A DNA stretch of 64,000 nt from Allobosea caraganae (GCF_003351345.1 NZ_QQTO01000019.1:434001-498000); one strand, 5' to 3'. Shown: positions 8,905 through 19,422, counted from the stretch's first letter. The notes: generated by a model not told the origin, from the sequence alone. Numbers and translations are program-made.

Positions 8905-9294
8905 TCAGCCCTTCTCGGCATCGACCTCTGCAAACACGCTCATCGCCTCCTTGAAGGCGTGGTTCGCTGCGGGCACGCCGGCATAGATCGCCGCCTGCAT
9001 CAGCACTTCCTTGATCTCGTCGCGGCTGATGCCGTTGTTGAGCGCGCCGCGGACATGGATGCGGAACTCGCCCCAGGCGCCGAGCGCCGTCGCGATCGAG
9101 AGCACGATGATCGAGCGCTCGCGGCGCTCGAGGCCCGGCCGGTTCCAGACGTCGTTCCAGGCGGTGCGGGTGATGAACTCCTGCCAGTCGCGGTTGAACT
9201 CGGTGACCGCCGAGGTGGCCTTGTCGACATAGGCCTCGCCGAGCACGGCGCGGCGCGTCTTCATGCCATTGGCATAGCGGGTGGCGTCGTCCAT
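8905..9294 (-). CDS. pcaC: 4-carboxymuconolactone decarboxylase (PcaC-like)
   Basis: This 129-residue protein of the AhpD/CMD superfamily is predicted to decarboxylate 4-carboxymuconolactone to 3-oxoadipate enol-lactone in the protocatechuate branch. The opening RYANGMKTRRAVLGEAYVD and the core ATALGAWGEFRIHVRGALNNGISRDEIKE are typical of PcaC. The ATG at 9294 is preferred over longer readings because a GGAG box precedes it and the family starts here. It is the last gene of the pcaB/acnX/pcaD/pcaC-like unit, separated from pcaD by an inverted-repeat element. Confidence 0.85.
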   Translation of the reverse strand: MDDATRYANGMKTRRAVLGEAYVDKATSAVTEFNRDWQEFITRTAWNDVWNRPGLERRERSIIVLSIATALGAWGEFRIHVRGALNNGISRDEIKEVLMQAAIYAGVPAANHAFKEAMSVFAEVDAEKG

Positions 9295-9341
9295 CAGATT
9301 GTTCTCCGCGGGGCTGAATATCAGGTGCGTCGGCATTCTTC

Positions 9342-9470
9342 TCCCTCCCCCCGCTTGCGGTGGGGAGGGTCGGGGTGGGGGGACGCAAAGCCGGAGCGCG
9401 ACCATTCATCGTCGCACCAGGCCGGACTGCCCCCCACCCTAGCCCTCCCCACCGCAAGCGGGGGGAGGGA
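9342..9470. repeat. Long imperfect inverted repeat (intergenic palindromic element 2)
   Basis: Arms of 41 nt at 9342-9382 and 9430-9470 match in inverse orientation at 38 positions and are built around CCGCTTGCGG. The element lies inside the pcaD-pcaC intergenic space, so it may reduce or tune expression of pcaC rather than terminate an operon. Confidence 0.75.
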
Positions 9471-9476
9471 ACAGCC

Positions 9477-10256
9477 TCAGGCGTTCAGGAAGTCGAGCAC
9501 GGCCTTGCCGAAGGCCTCGGGCTGCTCGAGATTGGAGAGGTGGGCGGCGTCGAGCTCGACGAGTTCGGCGCCGTGGATCGTCTCGGCGATCAGCTTGCCG
9601 GCGACTGGGGGCGTCGCCGGATCGACCTTGCCGACGATGACGAGCACCGGCGTCGTCACCGAGGCGATCCCCTCGCGCTGGTCCATGTCGCGGATCGCGG
9701 CGCAGCAGCCGGCATAGCCGAGCGCCGGCGTGGTCGAGAGCATCTCGCTGACCTTGGCGATGGTCTCCCTGTCACGCTCGCGGAAGGGCTGGCTGAACCA
9801 GCGCTCCAGCGTCGCGTCGACGATCACAGCCATGCCATTGGCGCGGATGTTGCGGATGCGGCCGTTCCACAGTTCGGGTGGGCCCATGCGCGAGGCGGTG
9901 TTGGCGAGCACGACGCGGTTCAGCCGCTTGCGGGCATGGGTCGCGAGCCATTGCCCGACCATGCCGCCCTTGGACAGGCCGCACCAGTTCACCTTGTCGA
10001 GGCCGAGATGGTCCATGATCGCGATCGCGTCGCTGCCGAGTTCGGAGATCGAATAGGGCCGGTCGGGTGCGGTGGATTGGCCGTGGCCGCGGGAATCGTA
10101 GCGGACGACGCGGAACTGCTTGGACCATTCCGGGATCTGCGGGTCCCACATGTGCAGATTGGTGCCGAGCGAGTTGGAGAGCATCAGCACCGGCGCGTCG
10201 GCGGCACCATCGATCTGGATGTTGAAGGGCTCGCCCCGAATGGTCTCGATCGGCAT
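9477..10256 (-). CDS. pcaD: 3-oxoadipate enol-lactonase (PcaD-like alpha/beta hydrolase)
   Basis: This 259-residue alpha/beta hydrolase has nucleophile Ser95 in GLSKGG, acid Asp212 in GKVDPATPP and His239 in DAAHLSN. The N-terminal SNSLGTNLHMWDPQIP and VVRYDSRGHGQS motifs are those of 3-oxoadipate enol-lactonases. It would open the enol-lactone to 3-oxoadipate. The CoA transferase and thiolase of the pathway (PcaIJ, PcaF) are not in the window. The upstream neighbours are the two aconitase X subunits, which have no place in the standard protocatechuate route. Confidence 0.87.
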   Translation of the reverse strand: MPIETIRGEPFNIQIDGAADAPVLMLSNSLGTNLHMWDPQIPEWSKQFRVVRYDSRGHGQSTAPDRPYSISELGSDAIAIMDHLGLDKVNWCGLSKGGMVGQWLATHARKRLNRVVLANTASRMGPPELWNGRIRNIRANGMAVIVDATLERWFSQPFRERDRETIAKVSEMLSTTPALGYAGCCAAIRDMDQREGIASVTTPVLVIVGKVDPATPPVAGKLIAETIHGAELVELDAAHLSNLEQPEAFGKAVLDFLNA

Positions 10257-10274
10257 CGGCGTTTCTCCTGGATC

Positions 10275-10691
10275 TTATTCTGCTTCTGTCGTGATTGCGC
10301 CCTGGCTCGATACCAGAACCCGCCGCCCGGAGAGAGCCTGCTGCTGCGCGGCGGGCAGGCGCAACGCCGGAGGCGTCGGCCAGCCCATCTCGCGCGCCAC
10401 CACCAGACCGAGCAGCAGGATGGCGTCGGGCGCGTCCATCAGGATCGCGACCGGGGCCTTGCCGGCATGGACGAGTTCGAGCAGCACGGCGGAAGCCGAA
10501 GACGAGCCGATCGTGCCGGGCAGGGCCAGCACGGTGCCGGCGATGTTGCGGCCACGCTCGGGATGGCGGGCGTCGATGATGTCGCCGGTTCGCGGATCGA
10601 CGCCGCCCCAGAAGCTGATCGGGGCGGTCAGGGCCAGGCATGGGCCGGCGGCATCTTTGCCCGGGATCAGGATATCGGCGATCAGGCCCAT
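10275..10691 (-). CDS. Aconitase X small (swivelling, DUF126) subunit
   Basis: This 138-residue protein matches the AcnX swivelling domain: ISFWGGVDPRTGDIIDARHPERGRNIAGTVLALPGTIGSSSAS. Two-subunit bacterial AcnX enzymes are known as cis-3-hydroxy-L-proline dehydratases, and an archaeal version dehydrates phosphomevalonate. The ATG at 10691 is chosen because it removes an Arg-rich non-homologous extension and gives a 10-bp overlap with the large subunit, as is usual for coupled pairs. Its presence inside a pca-type operon is unusual. The hydroxyproline cluster 2 kb away suggests a proline-analogue substrate, but this is inference. Confidence 0.86.
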   Translation of the reverse strand: MGLIADILIPGKDAAGPCLALTAPISFWGGVDPRTGDIIDARHPERGRNIAGTVLALPGTIGSSSASAVLLELVHAGKAPVAILMDAPDAILLLGLVVAREMGWPTPPALRLPAAQQQALSGRRVLVSSQGAITTEAE

Positions 10692-11941
10692 GCGCGCGGT
10701 TCCCTGACGAGATGGCCGGCGACGGCGCTCTCGACGCATTCGGCGAGCGAGCCATAGGTCACGGCATAGCCGGTGTTGCCGGGCGCGTAATGGGCGAACT
10801 TGCCTGAGTTGGTCATCAGCACGGCGCCCGCGATCTCGGGCAGGATCGGCGTCACCACCACGCAGGTATCGGCGACGAAGATCACGCCGGCCTCCTCCAG
10901 CGCCTTGCGGCGGCCGCCGGCTTCGAGCGGGCGCAGCACATGGCGGCCGGTATTGGCGTAGAGGGGGGTCTTGAGGCTTCGGCCGGCCAGCAGACGCTCG
11001 ACCTCGTCGATCTCGGCCAGCGAGAGATGCGGCGAGCCGATCGCGACCGCATCGACGCGCTCGGTCGGACCGGCCGTGGAGAGCCGGGCGAGGGCGGCCT
11101 GCACCTCCGGCGCCGTCAGGACGATGCGCTCGCGCGGCGGCTGGCGGCCGAGCGCAGTGGCGAGATCGGGCGCCTCGGGCGTGACGCCGGCGATGTGGAA
11201 GAGGCCGACGCCGCCGGCCGAGGCGGCGGCTGCTCCGAGCGCCTTCAGGCGGTCTTCCGTGGTGCAGCCTTGCAGGCCGTCTATGACCGCGACGGCGCTG
11301 CCGGCGGTGCGGCCCAAGATCGTGCCGAGTACGGGGTAGAAGACATCGGAGGCGCGCAGGGCCTGCGACAGGCCACGGACATCGATCACCAGCGTCGCCA
11401 GCCGGTTCTCCGGCTGGTGCAGGCCGTAATCGGGGGCGCGGCCAGCGATGGCGCAGGCGATGTCGAGGAAGTCGCCATAGCGGTTGGTGCGGGCGCCCAG
11501 CACCGAATTGCAGAAGACGACGGCGTTGGATTCGCCCCAGGCGACGTCGCTGCCGAGCTTGGGCCGGTGGCCGGCCTGATAGGGCGCGCAGGTCCAGCTC
11601 GGCTCGCAGCCCATCGCCTCGTAGGCGCGCATCATGCGGGCGGCCATGTCGCGCTCATGCGCGGCTAAGCGGATCGCGGCGCAGCCGGCCGGGGCGAGCG
11701 CGCCGACATTCAGCGTGGCGCGAACCGCGACCTTGGCGCCGCCCTCGACCAGCTTCTCGGCGAAGAGCGTGCCGGAATCGCCATGATAGAGCGCGCCGTC
11801 GATATGGGCGGAGGCGACCGGGATCAGCTTCGGGGCGCCCATCAAGCGCGCCGACTCGGCGACGATGCGCATGGCCATCGCCGCGCCTTCGCCCTGCGTG
11901 CCCGCGGCGATGGCCCGCTCTTCAGGGGAGAGCTCAACCAT
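10682..11941 (-). CDS. Aconitase X catalytic (large, DUF521) subunit
   Basis: This 419-residue catalytic subunit of an AcnX dehydratase holds an Fe-S cluster in studied members. Recognisable segments are MGAPKLIPVASAHIDGALYHGDSG near the N-terminus, ESNAVVFCNSVLGARTNRYGDF with a conserved Cys, and the C-terminal VFVADTCVVV and MTNSGKFAHYAPG. The ATG at 11941 is used; upstream residues of the longer frame are only the shadow of the pcaB-like gene. The start overlaps the pcaB-like gene by 8 bp, and the end overlaps the small subunit by 10 bp. The likely reaction is dehydration of cis-3-hydroxy-L-proline or a related acid. Confidence 0.86.
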   Translation of the reverse strand: MVELSPEERAIAAGTQGEGAAMAMRIVAESARLMGAPKLIPVASAHIDGALYHGDSGTLFAEKLVEGGAKVAVRATLNVGALAPAGCAAIRLAAHERDMAARMMRAYEAMGCEPSWTCAPYQAGHRPKLGSDVAWGESNAVVFCNSVLGARTNRYGDFLDIACAIAGRAPDYGLHQPENRLATLVIDVRGLSQALRASDVFYPVLGTILGRTAGSAVAVIDGLQGCTTEDRLKALGAAAASAGGVGLFHIAGVTPEAPDLATALGRQPPRERIVLTAPEVQAALARLSTAGPTERVDAVAIGSPHLSLAEIDEVERLLAGRSLKTPLYANTGRHVLRPLEAGGRRKALEEAGVIFVADTCVVVTPILPEIAGAVLMTNSGKFAHYAPGNTGYAVTYGSLAECVESAVAGHLVREPRAWA

Positions 11942-13322
11942 CGCTGACCATGTGTTCGCGCTCCCCTTCGTAGAGGGCGAGGATGCGGTCGATGATGGCG
12001 TCCGTCGCGCCGCGATAGGTCGCGGGGTCGAAGAGCCGGTCGAGCTCGTCCGGGGCGAGCTTGCCGGCAAGGGCGGGGTTATCGGCCAGCACGTCCTTGA
12101 GATGGCGGCCGCTGGCGACGCAGGTCCTGCTCGCCTCCTCCAGCAGGTGGTGAGCCTCGCCGCGGCCGATCGCACCTGCGAGCGCGAGCGAGACGCGCTC
12201 GGCCATGACGAGCCCGTTGGTGAGGTCGAGATTCCGGCGCATCCGCTCCGGGAAGACCTGAAGCCCTTCGATCAGCGTCACCATCTGGCCCAGCGCCGAG
12301 CCGGTGATGGTGAAGAGCTCCGCCATGGTGCGCCATTCGGCGTGCCAGCCGCCCATGGCGCGCTCGTGCTCCTGCGGCATGGCGGCGAGCATGGTCGAGA
12401 CCAGTCCGGGGCTGCGCTTGGCGGCGGCGAGGATCAGCGTGCACAGCACCGGATTGCGCTTGTGCGGCATGGCGGAGGAGCCGCCCTTGCCGGGCGCTTC
12501 CGGCTCGGCCAGCTCGCCGATCTCGGTCTGCGCCATCAGCGCGATGTCCTGCGCCATCTTGCCGAGATGGCCCATGACGATGCCGAGCTTGGCGGCAATG
12601 CGCGCCGGGCGGTGCCGCTGCGTGTGCCAGGGCGTGTAGACGGCGCCGATGGACGGCATGATCGGTCCAAAGGCCTGAAGCACGGCCACCGCCTGGTCGC
12701 CGAGCGAGGCGAGCGTGCCCGCCGCACCGCCGAGCTGATGCGCCGACTGCCCGTAGAGCATGAAGTCGTCATGGAAGGAGACGACGGGGTCGAGCCAGTT
12801 CGCGGCCTTGATGCCGAAGGAGATCGGCACGGCATGCTGGAGGAAGGTGCGGCCGATCATCGGCGTGTGCCGATGAGCCCTGGTCAGAGCGGCAAGGGCG
12901 TGGGCGAGGCGCGCCGTGCGCTTCAGGATCAACCGGTAGGCCGCGCCATATTGCTGGGCGTGGCCGGAATCGATCACGTCCTGGCTGGTTGCGCCGTAAT
13001 GCACCCATTTCGCGGCTTCGGGGTCGATCGCGGCGACGCGCGCCGTCAGCGCCTTGACCAGCGGGATCGCCGGATTGCCGGCCAGCGTCGCCGCCTTGCC
13101 GATCGCCGCGACGTCGTAGAGCTCGGCCTTGCACTGCGCGCCGATCGCGTCTGCGGCTCTGGCGGGAATGACGCCCGCCGCGGCTTCCGCGCGCGCCAGC
13201 GCCACCTCGAAGTCGAGCATGCCTTGCAGCGCCGCCCGGTCGTCGAGCAGGGCTGCCATCTCCCGGTCGGCGAAGAGTTCGCCGTAGAGGCCGTTGCCGT
13301 CATTCATGAGGGGATGCGCCAT
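11934..13322 (-). CDS. pcaB: 3-carboxy-cis,cis-muconate cycloisomerase-like lyase (PcaB family)
   Basis: This 462-residue member of the fumarase/aspartase superfamily has the signature loop GGSSAMPHKRNP, the VHYGATSQDVIDSG region and the family-specific HTPMIGRTFLQHAVPISFG. It is predicted to cyclise 3-carboxymuconate to 4-carboxymuconolactone. The ATG at 13322 is preferred over the upstream TTG at 13343; a second ATG at 13307 is possible. It is the first gene of the unit and overlaps aconitase X, and no protocatechuate dioxygenase (pcaGH) is present. Another lyase substrate, compatible with an AcnX product, cannot be excluded. Confidence 0.82.
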   Translation of the reverse strand: MAHPLMNDGNGLYGELFADREMAALLDDRAALQGMLDFEVALARAEAAAGVIPARAADAIGAQCKAELYDVAAIGKAATLAGNPAIPLVKALTARVAAIDPEAAKWVHYGATSQDVIDSGHAQQYGAAYRLILKRTARLAHALAALTRAHRHTPMIGRTFLQHAVPISFGIKAANWLDPVVSFHDDFMLYGQSAHQLGGAAGTLASLGDQAVAVLQAFGPIMPSIGAVYTPWHTQRHRPARIAAKLGIVMGHLGKMAQDIALMAQTEIGELAEPEAPGKGGSSAMPHKRNPVLCTLILAAAKRSPGLVSTMLAAMPQEHERAMGGWHAEWRTMAELFTITGSALGQMVTLIEGLQVFPERMRRNLDLTNGLVMAERVSLALAGAIGRGEAHHLLEEASRTCVASGRHLKDVLADNPALAGKLAPDELDRLFDPATYRGATDAIIDRILALYEGEREHMVSDG

Positions 13323-13474
13323 TCCGGCAAGCGCTCGCCGCAAACCATAGCCAAGCTTCGTCCCCTTGTGCGTCCAGGCGCTTTCCGATCATGGATAGGC
13401 GGACTTGGATAGACCCGAGGCGGGGCCGGCTGCAACAGACCGGCCGCTCCGGCGAGACGAAGGAGTGTTCGGCC

Positions 13475-13927
13475 ATGGCGATGACGATGAGTGGCGAGGC
13501 AGTGCTGCCCGCCGGCAAGGACGTGGTGTGGGCCAAGTTGAACGATCCCGAGGTGCTCAAGACCTGCATTCCTGGCTGCGAGACGCTGAGCAAGGACGAC
13601 GACACGCATTTCTCCGCGGTGGTGAAGGTCAAGCTCGGCCCGGTGAAGGCGACCTTCCGCGGCAAGGTCGAGCTGCAGGACCTCGACCCGCCGAACGGCT
13701 ACCACATCGTCGGCGAAGGCGAGGGCGGCATTGCCGGCTTCGCCAAGGGCGGCGCCAAGGTCATGCTCAGCGAGGCCGAGGGCGGGCAGACCCTGCTGCG
13801 CTACGAGGTCGAGGCGCAGGTCGGCGGCAAGCTGATGCAGCTTGGCTCGCGGCTGATCGATTCGGTCTCGAAGAAGCTCGCCGACGAGTTCTTCGGCAAT
13901 TTCGCCAAGGCCGTGAGCGAAGGCTGA
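13475..13927 (+). CDS. coxG: CoxG-like SRPBCC protein (CO dehydrogenase subunit G)
   Basis: This 150-residue START/SRPBCC-fold protein has MSGEAVLPAGKDVVWAKLNDPEVLKTCIPGCE at the N-terminus, the standard opening of CoxG proteins. CoxG is thought to anchor or assist molybdenum hydroxylases at the membrane, although this copy ends early at AVSEG and lacks the hydrophobic tail of longer versions. The ATG at 13475 follows an AGGAG box at 13460. It lies apart from coxSLM, with a chemoreceptor gene on the opposite strand between them. Confidence 0.85.
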   Translation: MAMTMSGEAVLPAGKDVVWAKLNDPEVLKTCIPGCETLSKDDDTHFSAVVKVKLGPVKATFRGKVELQDLDPPNGYHIVGEGEGGIAGFAKGGAKVMLSEAEGGQTLLRYEVEAQVGGKLMQLGSRLIDSVSKKLADEFFGNFAKAVSEG

Positions 13928-13934
13928 GCTCCGC

Positions 13935-15278
13935 TCACGAGGCCCGGCGCAGCGAGGTCAGCGCCTCGCTGACGGTCGCCTCGGCCGCGCCGACCTGAAG
14001 CGCGATGTCGGAAGCGGCGGCATTGGCGCGCTCCAGGGCCTTCGCCTGCGTCTCCAGGCTGTCATTGACGGCGTCGGCGCTGGCGATGGCCTCGTCGGAA
14101 CTGTCGGCGACCTCGGCGGCGTCGCGGGCGATGCTGCTGGTCACGATGCTCTGCTGCGCCACCGCATCGGAGATCGCCTCCGAGTCGATCAGGATCTCGC
14201 CGATCGTCGCGCCGATCGAAGCGGCGTGCGTGCTGCAGGCTTCGGCGCTGGCGGCGAGGTCGGAGATGTGGCGGGCGATGTCCTGGGTCGCGCCGGCGGT
14301 CTGGGCGGCCAGCGTCTTGACCTCGGCGGCGACGACGGCGAAGCCGCGGCCGGCCTCGCCGGCGCGGGCCGCCTCGATGGTGGCGTTGAGCGCCAGCAGG
14401 TTGGTCTGCGCGGCGATGTCCGAGATCAGGCCGACCACGGTGCCGATGCTGTGCGTGACCGCGTGCAACTCCATGATCGCGTCGTTCATGGCCTCCGCGT
14501 CGACGGCGGCCCGGTTGGCGACCTGCAGGCTCTGCCGGGCGCGCTGGCCGATCTCGGCGATGTTCGCCGACATTTCCTCGGTGGCCGAGGCGGTCTGGAT
14601 CGCCTTGCCGCGCACGAGCGAGGAGGCGCGCGCGACGCCGCCGAGCAGCTCCTTGATGAAGGCCGTCGCCTGCGTCGTCTCGGCCGAGGTCACGACGAAT
14701 TGCTCGACCGCGCCGCTGATCGCGGTGTCGAGCAGGCCGATGCGCGACTTCAGCGTGGCCGCGGCCTGGTCGAGCGCCATGCCGCGCCGCTCGGCCTCCT
14801 CGGCGGCGATCTGCTGGTCGATGGTGATGGCGGAGTTGACGTCGTAGGTCAGGATTCGCTCGATGATGTAGAGGTCGCGCGCCACCCGCTTCGGCGTCAG
14901 GAACAGCCTGATGCGGCTCGCGACCGAGACGGCCTGGAACACGGCCATCGCAAGCGAGGTGCGTGGCCGGGGGCCGACCTTGGCGGCGCGTTCGAGCCGG
15001 CAGAGATGTTCGAGCGAGGCGCTGTAGCGATCGTCGAAGTCGCCGTCGAAGAGCAGGCGGAAATGCGCGGCCTCGGCCGCGTAGAGATCGCCCGCGACGG
15101 GCCTGACCGAGTCGCGCAGGCCCGCGTGAATGGCGAAGGCGCGGTCGAAATCGGTTTCGACCAGGCGCTCGATGATGCGGTCGACGACCCTGCGATAGAA
15201 GCGCAGCCTTGCGCGCTGCGCATCGTCGTACCCGATTGCACGCAGGCGCTGCTGGATCTGATCGGAGATGGTCGGCAC
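13935..15278 (-). CDS. Soluble methyl-accepting chemotaxis protein with degenerate globin-like sensor
   Basis: This 447-residue chemoreceptor has no membrane segment. The C-terminal half holds the signalling hairpin ([36 protein letters not shown]). Residues 1-170 resemble the protoglobin sensor of HemAT-like receptors ([29 protein letters not shown]). The proximal His normally seen three residues before the IG-P-W motif is not found; the region reads [11 protein letters not shown]. The sensor may therefore not bind haem, or may use another ligand. The start is GTG at 15278 with no convincing ribosome-binding site. It converges on coxG, 8 bp apart. Confidence 0.83.
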   Translation of the reverse strand: MPTISDQIQQRLRAIGYDDAQRARLRFYRRVVDRIIERLVETDFDRAFAIHAGLRDSVRPVAGDLYAAEAAHFRLLFDGDFDDRYSASLEHLCRLERAAKVGPRPRTSLAMAVFQAVSVASRIRLFLTPKRVARDLYIIERILTYDVNSAITIDQQIAAEEAERRGMALDQAAATLKSRIGLLDTAISGAVEQFVVTSAETTQATAFIKELLGGVARASSLVRGKAIQTASATEEMSANIAEIGQRARQSLQVANRAAVDAEAMNDAIMELHAVTHSIGTVVGLISDIAAQTNLLALNATIEAARAGEAGRGFAVVAAEVKTLAAQTAGATQDIARHISDLAASAEACSTHAASIGATIGEILIDSEAISDAVAQQSIVTSSIARDAAEVADSSDEAIASADAVNDSLETQAKALERANAAASDIALQVGAAEATVSEALTSLRRAS

Positions 15279-15633
15279 CGCGGAACCCGTGATCCAGGCG
15301 AGGGAGGGTCGCCATCAAGCGATAACTCTACGTAAGCGGCGTTAAAATTCAGCGAAGATGCCTCAGGACGAGGCCGAGCGGCCGTTGTCGCGATTTCGAC
15401 ATAATCAGGGTGCGCCGCACAAAAAAGTCCGGGAAACAGGGCCAAACGCCCCTTCTTCGAGACTACCGGAGCGCTTGACCGCGCAAAACCGCGGGTCCAC
15501 AGTCCGTTTCGAGCTATTCCAAGGAAAGGCTGCCCGATGGGGCTAGCTGTTTGGGTGGATGGCTCCGGCTCCGGATTCAGTGGCTAGCGAGTCACCGGCT
15601 GGGCTCGGACATACGGTCACAGGAGATATGCTC
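15279..15633. other. Intergenic region between the chemoreceptor and coxS
   Basis: These 355 bp separate divergent genes and should hold both promoters. I see no strong sigma-70 or sigma-54 match, no clear inverted repeat and no credible gene; a 62-codon frame at 15358-15546 looks random. A ribosome-binding site for coxS (AGGAGA, 15621-15626) lies at the right end. Confidence 0.6.
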
Positions 15634-16146
<513 letters not shown>

Positions 16147-16236
16147 TGCGTCCGGCCCGCGCCATCCGGCGCGAGCCCGTTCTCAAGCGATAGCGATAAC
16201 ACGCCCGCCAGAGGCGCCGTGCAGGGAGGGAGCACC

Positions 16237-18600
16237 ATGTCCGCAACCGGAATCGGCGTCGCCGTGCGCCGCAAGGAAGACCACCGCTTCATCACGGGGC
16301 AGGGCCACTACACCGACGACATCAACCGCCCCGGCCAGGCCCATGCCTATTTCCTGCGCTCGCCGCACGCCCATGCCACCATCACGTCGATCGACGCCAA
16401 GGACGCCGCCGGAATGCCCGGCGTGCTCGGCATCTTCACCGGCGACGATCTGACGGCCGACAAGGTCGGCGGGCTGATCTGCGGCTGGATGATCCATTCC
16501 AAGGACGGCTCGCCGATGAAGGCCGGCCCGCATCCGGCGCTCGCCCTCGGCAAGGTGCGCTATGTCGGCGACCACGTCGCCGTGATCGTGGCCGAGACGC
16601 TGGCGCAGGCGCGCGATGCCGCCGAGGCGATCACAGTCGACTACGCGGTGCTGCCGGCCGTGGTCGACACCGCGACCGCGGCGCAGGCGAAGACCCAGGT
16701 TCATGCCGAGGCGCCGGGCAACACGGTGTTCAACTGGCATCTCGGCAACAAGGACGAGACCGAGAAGGCGTTCAAACTCGCCAAGCACGTCACGAAGCTC
16801 GACATCGTCAACAACCGCCTCGTGCCGAATGCGATGGAGCCGCGCGCGGCCGTCGGCGACTATGACCGCGGCGACGGCGTCTTCACGCTCTACACCACCA
16901 GCCAGAACCCGCATGTTGCCAGGCTCGTGCTCTCGGCCTTCATCGGCATCGCGCCGGAGAACAAACTGCGCGTGATCGCGCCCGACGTCGGCGGTGGCTT
17001 CGGCTCGAAGATCTTCATCTATGCCGAGGAGACGGTTTGCGTCTGGGCGGCGAAGAAGGTCGGCCGTCCCGTGAAATGGACCTCGGACCGCACCGAGGCC
17101 TTCCTCTCCGACGCGCATGGCCGCGACCACGTCACCCATGCCGAGCTGGCGACCGATGCCGAGGGCAAGATCCTGGCGCTCCGGGTCAAGACCACGGCCA
17201 ATCTCGGCGCCTATCTCTCGACCTTCTCCTCCTCGGTGCCGACCTATCTCTACGCGCCGCTGCTCTCGGGCCAATACGACATCCCGGCTATCTACGCCGA
17301 GGTCGACGCGGTCTACACCAACACCGCCCCGGTCGATGCCTATCGCGGCGCCGGGCGGCCGGAGGCGACCTTCGTGGTCGAGCGGCTGGTCGAGGTCGCG
17401 GCGCGCGAGCTCGGCAAGGACCCGGCAAAGTTCCGAATGCAGAACTACATCCGGAAGTTCCCGCACCAGACGCCGGTCATCATGATGTACGACGCCGGCA
17501 ACTATGCCGCGTCGATGAAGAAGGCGCTGGAGATCATCGACTACAAAGGCATCGGCAAGCGCAAGCGCGACTCGGCCCGCAACGGCAAGCTGCGCGGCAT
17601 CGGCTTCTCCTCCTATATCGAGGCCTGCGGCATCGCCCCGTCGGCTGCGGTCGGCTCGCTCGGCGCCGGCGTGGGCCTGTGGGAATCGGCCGAGGTCCGG
17701 GTCAACCCGGTCGGCACGGTCGAGGTTCTGACCGGCTCGCACAGCCACGGCCAGGGCCATGAGACGACCTTCGCCCAGCTCGTCAGCGATCGGCTCGGCA
17801 TCCCCATCGACAACGTCTCGATCATCCATGGCGACACCGACAAGGTGCAGATGGGCATGGGCACCTATGGCTCGCGCTCCGGCGCAGTCGGCATGTCCGC
17901 CATCTTCAAGGCTCTCGACAAGGTCATCGCCAAGGGCAAAAAGGTCGCCGCCCATGTGCTCGAGGCCGACGAGGCCGATATCGACTTCAGCGACGGCACC
18001 TTCAAGGTGAAGGGCACCGACCGCACACTCGATTTCGGCTCCTGCGCCCTGCAGGCCTATGTCGCGCACAAGTTCAACGGCCAGGAACTGGAGCCGGGGC
18101 TGAAGGAGGGCGCGTTCTACGACCCGACCAATTTCACCTTCCCGGCCGGCGTCCATATCTGCGAGGTCGAGATCGATCCCGAGACCGGCGTGACCAGGAT
18201 CGAGCGCTGGGCGGCGGTCGATGATTTCGGCAACGTCATCAACCCGATGATCGTCGAGGGGCAGGTCCATGGCGGCATCGCCCAGGGCATCGGCCAGGCG
18301 CTGCTCGAAGCCGCCCGCTACAATGCCGACGGCCAGCTCGTGACCGCGAGCTTCATGGATTACTGCATGCCCCGGGCCGACGACCTGCCCTCCTTCCAGG
18401 TCGGGATGACGGTGACGCCGTGCCCATCGAACCCGCTCGGCATCAAGGGCTGCGGCGAGGCCGGCGCCATCGCCGCCCCGCCGGCTGTCATCAACGCCAT
18501 CACCGACGCGCTCGGCCATGAGGACATCGCCATGCCGGCGACGCCCCAGGCCGTCTGGCGCGCGGCGCAGAAGACCATCGGGCGCCTGGCCGCCGAGTGA
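16237..18600 (+). CDS. coxL: CO dehydrogenase-family molybdopterin large subunit, form II
   Basis: This 787-residue catalytic subunit binds the molybdenum cofactor. Family landmarks include [22 protein letters not shown] at the start, GGGFGSK and the C-terminal GCGEAGAI with its catalytic Glu. The active-site loop at residues 368-374 reads AYRGAGR, the form II pattern, not the AYxCSFR of genuine CO oxidisers. So the true substrate may be another small organic molecule. The ATG at 16237 is chosen because a purine-rich GGGAGGGAG precedes it. Products of coxG, coxD, coxE and the XdhC-like genes nearby are the expected helpers. Confidence 0.93.
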   Translation: MSATGIGVAVRRKEDHRFITGQGHYTDDINRPGQAHAYFLRSPHAHATITSIDAKDAAGMPGVLGIFTGDDLTADKVGGLICGWMIHSKDGSPMKAGPHPALALGKVRYVGDHVAVIVAETLAQARDAAEAITVDYAVLPAVVDTATAAQAKTQVHAEAPGNTVFNWHLGNKDETEKAFKLAKHVTKLDIVNNRLVPNAMEPRAAVGDYDRGDGVFTLYTTSQNPHVARLVLSAFIGIAPENKLRVIAPDVGGGFGSKIFIYAEETVCVWAAKKVGRPVKWTSDRTEAFLSDAHGRDHVTHAELATDAEGKILALRVKTTANLGAYLSTFSSSVPTYLYAPLLSGQYDIPAIYAEVDAVYTNTAPVDAYRGAGRPEATFVVERLVEVAARELGKDPAKFRMQNYIRKFPHQTPVIMMYDAGNYAASMKKALEIIDYKGIGKRKRDSARNGKLRGIGFSSYIEACGIAPSAAVGSLGAGVGLWESAEVRVNPVGTVEVLTGSHSHGQGHETTFAQLVSDRLGIPIDNVSIIHGDTDKVQMGMGTYGSRSGAVGMSAIFKALDKVIAKGKKVAAHVLEADEADIDFSDGTFKVKGTDRTLDFGSCALQAYVAHKFNGQELEPGLKEGAFYDPTNFTFPAGVHICEVEIDPETGVTRIERWAAVDDFGNVINPMIVEGQVHGGIAQGIGQALLEAARYNADGQLVTASFMDYCMPRADDLPSFQVGMTVTPCPSNPLGIKGCGEAGAIAAPPAVINAITDALGHEDIAMPATPQAVWRAAQKTIGRLAAE

Positions 18601-18618
18601 GCTGAAAGGACCGAGACC

Positions 18619-19422
18619 ATGTACGCCTTCACCTATCATCGCCCGGCCACGGCGCGGCAGGCCGCCGGCCTCCTCGCCAAGAAGGAGGACGCCAAGCTGC
18701 TCGCCGGCGGCCATACGCTGCTGCCGACCATGAAGCAGCGGCTGGCCTCGCCGACGCATCTGGTCGACCTCAGCGCCTGCGCCGACCTCAAGGGCATCGA
18801 GCGCAAGGGCCGCAACGTCGTCATCGGCGCGATGGCGACCCATGCCGAGGTGGCCGACTCAGCCATCGTCAAGGAGGCGATCCCGGCGCTGGCCTTCCTC
18901 GCCGGCCATATCGGCGACCCGCATGTGCGCCATCGCGGCACGATCGGCGGCTCGGTCGCCAATAACGACCCGGCGGCGGATTATCCGGCGGCGCTGCTGG
19001 CGCTCAGTGCGATCGTCACCACCAACAAGCGCAAGCTCACCGCCGACGAGTTCTTCACCGGGCTCTACGAGACGGCGCTGGAGGAGGGCGAGATCATCAC
19101 CAAGATCGCCTTCCCGGCCGCCTCGAAGGCCGGCTACGCCAAGTTCCGCAACCCGGCCTCGCGCTATGCGCTGGTCGGCGTCTTCGTCGCCAAGCGCGGC
19201 TCGGAGGTGCGCGTCACGGTGACCGGCGCTGGCGAGGGCGGCGTCTTCCGCTGGCCGGAGGCGGAGGCCGCGCTTTCCGCGCGCTTCGCGGTGAAGTCGC
19301 TCGATGGCCTCAAGCACAAAGCCGATGGCATCAACGCCGACATGCATGCCGATGCCGAGTATCGCGCCCATCTGATCGGCGTGATGGCCAAGCAGGCGGT
19401 GGCGCAGGCGACGGGCAAGTAA
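18619..19422 (+). CDS. coxM: CO dehydrogenase-family medium (FAD) subunit
   Basis: This 267-residue FAD-binding subunit has the two FAD motifs AGGHTLLP (residues 29-36) and [17 protein letters not shown]. The first is the AGGHS/T form usual in CoxM. The length is slightly shorter than the 280-300 residues of many homologues but is complete to its C-terminal domain. It completes the S-L-M trio, starting 18 bp after coxL with a GAAAGGA ribosome-binding site. Electrons would leave from here to quinones or another acceptor. Confidence 0.92.
   Translation: MYAFTYHRPATARQAAGLLAKKEDAKLLAGGHTLLPTMKQRLASPTHLVDLSACADLKGIERKGRNVVIGAMATHAEVADSAIVKEAIPALAFLAGHIGDPHVRHRGTIGGSVANNDPAADYPAALLALSAIVTTNKRKLTADEFFTGLYETALEEGEIITKIAFPAASKAGYAKFRNPASRYALVGVFVAKRGSEVRVTVTGAGEGGVFRWPEAEAALSARFAVKSLDGLKHKADGINADMHADAEYRAHLIGVMAKQAVAQATGK

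Noticed and set aside
15358-15546. A 62-codon frame upstream of coxS
   Set aside because: No ribosome-binding site and no recognisable composition; it covers promoter DNA.
16237-18600. Bona fide aerobic CO dehydrogenase (form I)
   Set aside because: The active-site loop is AYRGAGR rather than AYxCSFR, so only form II is supported.
16183-18843. An 886-residue minus-strand open frame across coxL
   Set aside because: It is antisense to coxL and coxM, which have full homology-like motifs. The antisense product is Asp/Gly/Arg-rich and has no recognisable domain, as is common for high-GC shadow frames.
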